Shown: positions 58,090 through 64,000 of the stretch, one piece after another
How positions within the stretch are numbered: position 1 is the stretch's first letter
Layout of the letters: every line of letters starts with the position of its first letter
DNA from: Isoetes taiwanensis
Lineage: Eukaryota > Streptophyta > Lycopodiopsida > Isoetales > Isoetaceae
NCBI GenBank assembly: GCA_021234155.1
Contig: JAJEKV010000051.1
Coordinates: forward strand, 4,468,698 to 4,532,697
DNA length: 64,000 nucleotides
Direction: 5' to 3'
The notes under the pieces: generated by a model
The model's database searches: none
The model's input: the letters and a program-made list of their open reading frames with translations, nothing else
Told to the model about the DNA's origin: nothing
Translations under genes and position numbers: made by a program

Positions 58090-58513
58090 GGCGATGGCTT
58101 TACTAGATAAAATGAAAAACAAAATAATGGCACCAGCGTAGCCACATGAACTGCCTATCCATCAAAGTGGGGAAAAATGGAGGCCGTCGATGTAGATAGC
58201 AAAGGAGAGACATAGGTAAATTAAAAAAAGTGTAAGGGTCCATTCACACCAGTCGTTAGGTTAGGTTAAGTTAGGTTTTTTAACTGCTATTATGTTCACA
58301 CTGCAAGTTAAGTTAGTCTTTAGTTAAGCTATTTGGTTAATGGTCGTTAAATATTTTCTTAACGAAAAACACTAACTCACATGCCTTTCACACAAGACAC
58401 GCTAGTTAACATCAATTTACGCGAACTTAACCGACGGAAATTTTTTTTGACTAAATGTTAACAAAAATTATCCTGACCTCATCGAGGTCATTTAGCAGCC
58501 GTTAACTACGGCG

Positions 58514-58644
58514 ATGCGAGCTCCACCTGCTCGAGGAAGTAATCGGAATGCCCGTGGGCGAGATAGCAGAGGTCGAATGGCTCGTGGACAAGGTCGTGGT
58601 GGAAATGCAGATATGCTGGGGCTAGTGTCAAATGATGAAGAGGT
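58514..58644 (+). CDS. Arg/Gly-rich candidate exon inside the PIF/Harbinger element
   Basis: ATG at 58514 reads MRAPPARGSNRNARGRDSRG and on through RGQGRGGN to LVSNDEE, where a GTATTTT donor-like site follows. RGG-rich N-termini occur in Harbinger accessory (Myb-like) proteins, so it could belong to the transposon; it could equally be a captured host exon. Confidence 0.35.
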
Positions 58645-58926
58645 ATTTTAATGGGTTTTGAATTCTTGCTATAGTGCATGAATGCTTGAAAAGAATGCTC
58701 TTGGCTTAAGTTTTTTTAAATAAAATTGTCTCTTCTTGAAAACTTAAATGCGCTCGGACATGGGTATGTTGGGAAATAGAGTTTTTTTCAGATTTTAGAA
58801 TCTTTTTTCTGTAAATGTTGATCTCAGAAGCTGGGCAGCACTGTTATGAGCTTAAAAATTTGATATAGAAGGGTCACTCTTTATGGATTTGACATTGTAA
58901 ATTCTTGCCACTCTTTCATAAACTAG

Positions 58927-59370
58927 TATTCACTTACTCTGCATGAGTTTCAAAATGTTATGGAGGACCAGGTAAAATTTTTGGCTCAATGAATATGGAT
59001 GAATTGCTTAAGAACTTTTTTAGCGCAGAGGAAAGCCAGGCCATGGCAGAGAATGCTTCAGATGTTTTTAATAGGCAGACAAGCTTGCCACTTGAGCATA
59101 ACAATGCATTTGCCAGGGTAGCCATTGCTCAGCAGCAACCAGATTTATGGCAGAGAAATGCATATGCAAAGGCTCCTGTAGTCCAGCAACAGGATTTTGA
59201 GCATGAACCTTCCTGTAGTTGGGAACATGAACCTTGCTGCTACATACAATAGCAATCCTCATGGATTTGCTTCTGATTCTACATCTAGTTCTCCATCATG
59301 TCACTCCCCAACATATGGAAGTAATGAGATAGCTCATGGCAGCCCGATCAAATCTTATTACTCATCAAAT
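58927..59370 (+). pseudogene. ABF/AREB/ABI5-type bZIP gene fragment (N-terminal part)
   Basis: YSLTLHEFQNVMEDQ (58927-58971) followed, one frame over, by GKIFGSMNMDELLKN and FFSAEESQAMAEN (58971-59055) are the first two conserved phosphorylation-site blocks of group A bZIP factors that mediate abscisic-acid responses. NRQTSLPLEHNNAFA continues the family pattern. A second shift near 59200 leads to a Ser-rich segment (NPHGFASDSTSSSPSCHS). There is no bZIP basic region or leucine zipper anywhere in the element, so only the regulatory N-terminus is present. It sits inside PIF/Harbinger terminal repeats, implying capture. The frame change at the GG before TAAA fits loss of one G. Confidence 0.8.
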
Positions 59371-61417
59371 CTTATGTGCTGCATATTAGTGATTTTAATT
59401 TTGATTTCAATGAACACGGAGATGATAAGCACGTGTTGTAAATTTGCATGGACCCTTTCTCTGTCAAAGTATTTCTCTGTCTTACTATAGGCTTGAAGTT
59501 AGTGTCATGAGCACCATGCAGTTTAAGATGTAGTTGGACCAATTCTCTGAACCTTGACTGTGACAGAAAGCTTTACATGGTAGGATCAAAGCCTTTACAT
59601 GTACATTATCTTCGGAGATTGATCCAAACAATGATTGTATCATAGGCCAATCTATGCTGTTGTAATCCACAGAAAGCTCTAACTGTTCCCAGAGGACTTT
59701 TCTAGTGTATAGGATCAAGTGCTAATGCTCTAGATCAAGTGCTAATGCTCTATCTGCATCTCTAACTGCCTTTCTATAAATGCAATTTTTAAAAAATTTG
59801 TGGAGTTTGATGATCCAAACCATGATGAGTATATGTAAGATTCCATGATACTATACCTAAACGCTGCATCTTATAGAAATTATTCCCTGCTTCTTCTAGG
59901 CTTCATGTGCTTCTATGCATTTTAACTGTTGCACTTCCCACCACAGTGTTACTCAAATTCGCTACCAAAAATTGCATGACAAAACTAATCCTATTGAGTT
60001 TCACTTCCTCCAGCTGCATTTCATGGAAAAGGATGAGAGATTGGGCGTGCAGTTAGGTTGCACATAGGCAAAAATCATAGTATTCCATGAGACTAATCTC
60101 TGTATCATACTGATGAATAGTAATATTGCACCTATTACACTGGACCACTTCCCATATAATAAATTTTCTAAGAAGACATTATTGCCCAGCTCATTTCTGA
60201 AGACGTGAGCATGAACCTACTTGCCTTGTGACAAAGCTCGTTAACACATAGCTATGCAAAGCCCCCCCGCCATCTCTCGCAAAAAGATCTGCATTAGACA
60301 CATACATTGGACTCTGTTTTGTGGCCTAACTTGTACAATAGCATAAAGATGCTTAAACTCTGCCATGCATCCTAAATGCTTAAAGATTTATCCTAAAGGC
60401 CATAAGATTTATCTATAAGTGTATCTTAGGGCAAAGGTATCTGCAAAGGTATCTTAGGGCAAAGTGTATCTGCAAAGGTGATTGATGAGGTAACCATGGG
60501 TATTGCTGCTTCAGGAATAATCACTAGAGATGGTAGAATGGCATTTGCAGTATTGGCAAGGCACCATGCAGTTTAAGATACAATATTCTGCATAATTGAT
60601 TTTTATCACCAATTTAGAAATATAGTTCTAAGATCATGCAGTTTAAGATATAGTATTCTCTGGCTCCCTCATAGACCAGTCCCTTCAAAGAGAAACTGGT
60701 GTGAAGCACAAATTCCAAAATCTGCAATATGGCATGGCGCAGATGGTGCAGTTTGCAGGCATTTTTCCTAGACTATAGATATTTTGCATAAAATATAGTT
60801 GATGTCCTAAGATCTGGCAGGTGACCATATAGAATTAATCTGAGAAATAATCCCTTCTACTGCTAAATGCTTGTTCTACCATCATATGTTGTCATTTTCA
60901 GCCTATATTTATCTACCATGGGATTATTGATCTGAGAAATAATCCCTTCTACTTTCGCTTGAAGCTTAAAGCTTGAAGCTGGGCATTTATCTATTTTTAT
61001 CTGCAAATGTGAATGAGGTACCGTGGGTATTCTTTGCTTCGTGAATAATCATCAGAGATGGTAGATTTTTGATCTATCAAGAAAGAGGCCTCTGCATGGA
61101 CGGATCACCAGGGAAAGTCATCTTTCTGTACTTATGCATAGTTATCCAGTGACATTTTATGAAACCAGGGAAAGGCATCTTATGGGTTGTACCCTATGAC
61201 TAGGGTTGAATCTATTTTATTGAAATACTGTAATGGGTTGGAATCATGCCTGGTTATTATTTGTGTTTGGGCAATTGTGTTGGACTCTATTTTTTGTAGC
61301 ATGAAGGCTGGAAAGTTGAACAGTACTATCTCTACAGGGTGTATCTCACTAGTGATTGATAGTTAAAGAATAATTTTGACAGAATGCTTCTCTATGCTAA
61401 CATGTGATTGTTATTTT
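59371..61417. other. Interior of the PIF/Harbinger-like element, no gene seen
   Basis: AT-rich with short repeats (GCACCATGCAGTTTAAGAT at 59511 and 60559; GAGAAATAATCCCTTCTACT at 60841 and 60936; AAGGTATCTTAGGGCAAAG at about 60433 and 60447). It could hold introns of the captured gene. No transposase motif found. Confidence 0.5.
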
Positions 61418-61467
61418 TTGTTTTGCAGCTGGTGCAATAGATTGTTTTGCAGCTGGTGCAATAGATT
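61418..61467 (+). repeat. 25-bp tandem duplication
   Basis: TTTTGCAGCTGGTGCAATAG occurs twice in a row with TTG spacing, as if a short slippage duplication. Confidence 0.85.
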
Positions 61468-61525
61468 GTGCATTGCTGATTTTGTTATTATATCTCTATC
61501 GTGGATACATGATTTGCGAGTAGGA

Positions 61526-61870
61526 CTCTTGCCTAATAGAGGCTTTGTTTATGTACGTCCGTGCTTTGTTTCCTTGTATCATGGACATAGCAATTCTTTT
61601 TGTTGAAGGACGTCGACTTTATTCAATCAAAGAGTCAAATACAAGTATAAATGCAGAGATGTGAATAAAATCTCAAATGGATAAGCGAGACCCACCGAAA
61701 GTGAAGCAACCCCGCCTAAGCATAAGAGTGCACATCCAAAAACTCCTCAAAATCAATCGCCTCTTGCGAGGGGCAAGTGAAGAGCAATGATAATGACTCT
61801 GCCTAATAGAGGCTGTTTATGTAACGTCCGTGCTTGTTTCCTTGTATCATGGACATAGCAATTCTTGAAT
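61526..61870 (+). repeat. 75-bp direct repeats flanking a 195-bp insert
   Basis: GACTCTTGCCTAATAGAGGC...CATAGCAATTCTT at 61526-61600 recurs at 61795-61868. Copies differ only by one- or two-base indels (TT/T, TTT/-, A/AA), with no substitutions noted. Between them lies unrelated sequence starting GTTGAAGGACGTCGACTTTA. Confidence 0.8.
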
Positions 61871-62457
61871 GAAGAGGATAATTGATTGTTTGCTTTTTTT
61901 TATTTCGCATAACCGAACCTTACGAATTCTTTTGTTGCTTCTAATTTCGGTTCTCTCATTGTCTTTTACTTGATCAATACTTTGAATGGTTATAAAAAGT
62001 ATATATGTATTTATGTGCATTGTCCAAGCTAATGTGAAGTAACTATAGGTGTTCATGTAAAGTAAATATGAATTTCTTTTGAAAACAGGTTAACAAAGGA
62101 TCTTTGAAGCTGGTTAAGTTAAAATTATAAACTTAACTGAAGATATATCTGAAAGCAGTTTGGTTAAGTTAAAATTGTAACTTAACCGAAGGTTGGTCTG
62201 AAGGCAATTAAATAACATTGCGCTTAACGCAGAACTTAATGTGTCATGTCTGAACAACCACCGATGTAAATTGTTAGGTTAAAAATTGCCAACTTAACTG
62301 CGTTGGTCTGAAAATAATTTAGCACATCGTAGTTAGGTTAAAAGATTTTACTGAAACCTAACCTTTTTAGGTCGAATATAATTGTCATAGTTAGGTTTAA
62401 CAAGCTAGTTAATTTTTCTTAACTAAACCTAACCTAACAGCGGGTGTGAATGGCCCC

Positions 62458-64000
62458 TAAAGCCCATGAAACCGATGCAAAGCACATAATGTTCTAATTA
62501 TTTCGCTTTGGTATTTGGGGACCAGATTTCCGCATGGTTTTGCTTAGATTTTGGGGGTGTATTGTATGCAAAATCGTAGTTGAAGTGTATATTTTTGAGT
62601 GATTTGAGTTGCTTCTTGGCGCTGAAAATGAGCATTTGAGAATCGGCTCTAGGATGGATTTTTTTTTTTTTTTTTTTTAATGCATGGTATAAGAATGGAA
62701 GGATAAGAATGGACACCTCTTTCTTCTTTCGGCAGGGCGGCAAGGGATCCGGGTGGGGTGGCAAGGGATCGAGATAGGGCTGCTGATAATGAGGGCAAGG
62801 AATAGGGCGGCCGATAATGTCTGGCGGGCTTGTTGGTGATAACATACAGGGGCGGGCTTCTTGAATCTCCTGTGAAAATATAGGGCTTGTTGGTGATAAT
62901 ACAGGGGCGGCCTTCTTGCATCTGGCCGTAAAATCTGAGGGGCTGTAATCGCTGCTTGGCAAGGCAAGGCACGTACGCTTCCCGGTTTGCCGCCTCCGAC
63001 CGGGAATGAATCGCCTTGACCGTGAATCGGTTTTTTGTTTTGGCCAAATACTTTTCGATGGGCTGGCCGCTTTGATTGTTAGAGGGAGCGTTCTCGTGTA
63101 AGAGAGATCGTTGGTGGCTTCGAAAGCGAGGTATCCAAAGGGCGTGTTGATCCGTGTTGAAAAAGTTCTTGTTTTTTTTCTTGTGGGGCTCTGGTTTGTG
63201 TATGGTTTAGAATGGCATGTCCATATTTGTGAATAGAAGTATGAAATATGTTTTATATGTTTTGATGCTTGTACATTTTAATAGTGGCCTTGGGTTTTGG
63301 TCAATATAAATTTGAGATGTGTTTCAATGGTTGTACGTTTAAATAGTGACCTTAGCTTTTGGTTATCGTTTTTGCTTGCCCAAAAAAGGAGGAGCGTCGA
63401 TACGGTATAATTCATGGAATGTATCGTCCATCGACGGTCCAGATGCTTGCCCACACAAAAATGCTATAAGGAAAGGAAAATAGAGGAAAGCACAAAGAAT
63501 AGAATAGAATAGAAAAGGTACTTGCTTGATGTCTTTATCCTAACTTCTCTTCTTTTTTTTTTTTCCGTGGTTGCCTAACCCGAGATATGACGATTTGTTT
63601 TGCAATTCTAGCTAGTAGCTATGCCACGATCATGCTATGTTAGCTTTTTTTAATCTCAACCATTAGATCTTCTAATATATGAATCGACGGCTAGAAAAAA
63701 TAGAAAACCCACGTAATTCCTTCAGCCAGTCGCGGCCCTAACCATTCCGATCCAGAGGTTTTAATTTTTGCGATCTGTTGCGGAGGTGGATATGAATTGT
63801 TTTTCTTTTCTATGCTCGAATTGCTCAATGTCCAGCCAAGGCCAAGCTAATCATGAGGGTAGTTAAATCTTCTCATGCTCTTCTCTGCAGGTGGTCTTCT
63901 TCGATCTTCACCAGTTAATGCTTAAGCTGTTAACATTAAAAAAAAGTACAATTAGGCCGTACAAGAGGGGTTCCATAATAAGCAGTCGACGGATAAAGTC
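62458..64000. other. Right flank, no gene resolved
   Basis: Contains a T-tract (about 62660-62678), a degenerate duplication (GGGCTTGTTGGTGATAA at 62827 and 62883, each followed by ACAGGGGCGG), and an (ATAGA)n microsatellite near 63495-63515. The overlapping minus-strand ORFs at 62498-63047 are Pro-rich chance readings of the repeat. Confidence 0.4.

Larger units (their letters stand above)
58236..62457. mobile_element. PIF/Harbinger-like element, 4.2 kb, with captured gene fragment
   Basis: Left terminus GGGTCCATTCACACC (58236) and right terminus GGTGTGAATGGCCCC (to 62457) form terminal inverted repeats that continue into GTTAGGTTAGGTTWAGTTA, about 36 bp in all with few mismatches. Both ends are flanked by TAA (58233-58235 and 62458-62460), the 3-bp TWA target duplication of PIF/Harbinger elements. 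Subterminal regions carry many GTTAAGTTA/TAACTTAAC motifs. No DDE transposase is recognised inside; the element carries an Arg/Gly-rich ORF and an ABF/ABI5-like exon, so it seems non-autonomous. Confidence 0.8.

Noticed and set aside
62498-63047. Overlapping minus-strand Pro-rich ORFs
   Set aside because: They follow short GGGCGG-type repeats and include the T-tract as poly-Lys; three frames are open together, typical of repeats.

Overview
This window reads as nuclear DNA of a land plant with a large, repeat-rich genome. Spliceosomal GT-AG junctions, plant gene families (NUP98, a DUF7733-type membrane protein, an ABF/ABI5-type bZIP fragment, a DUF7869-like protein) and most major plant transposon types (Ty3/gypsy, Ty1/copia, LINE, MULE, Helitron, PIF/Harbinger) are all visible. 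I suspect a fern or other seed-free vascular plant, but the sequence alone does not settle it. There is no bacterial or organellar gene organisation.

Layout. 0-2.5 kb: a DUF7869-like protein gene split by one in-frame TGA. 3.3-5.0 kb: five copies of a 68-bp inverted-repeat element. 5.2-10.6 kb: a GC-rich, multi-exon plus-strand locus ending in an FCP1/HAD-like phosphatase ORF; its introns and spacers are studded with an expanding CTCGACTCGCGAGTCGAG palindrome. 10.6-11.4 kb: a minus-strand MULE transposase remnant. 11.9-13.05 kb: a tandem duplication of a promoter plus first exon. 13-17.6 kb: AT-rich, with tandem repeats and weak exon candidates, ending at a Helitron 3' terminus placed at the end of a gypsy integrase fragment. 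19.1-21.2 kb: hairpins, two related terminal-inverted-repeat elements and a second Helitron terminus.

21.8-32.8 kb: one gypsy element with both LTRs, an AAGTA target duplication and an unusually long (~3.9 kb) segment between integrase and the 3' LTR. 32.8-37.2 kb: AT-rich, no gene seen. 37.3-45.8 kb: two minus-strand host genes, a DUF7733-type multipass protein and a NUP98-like nucleoporin, both with breaks. 46.7-53.45 kb: a truncated minus-strand copia element into which a LINE and an LTR-flanked non-coding element are separately inserted. 53.5-54.9 kb: a GC-rich block ending in an A-tract. 55.8-56.4 kb: a fold-back repeat. 57.4-58.1 kb: a small putative plastid membrane protein gene (minus). 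58.24-62.46 kb: a PIF/Harbinger-like element with TAA target duplication that carries the N-terminal part of an ABF/ABI5-type bZIP gene.

Many host ORFs are broken by single-base changes in A/T/C/G homopolymers, and closely related repeat copies in the window often differ mainly by homopolymer indels. Uncorrected long-read errors are therefore a serious alternative to true pseudogenes, and gene models should be read with that in mind. I see no functional operon-like system; the novelty lies in repeats, gene capture and nesting.
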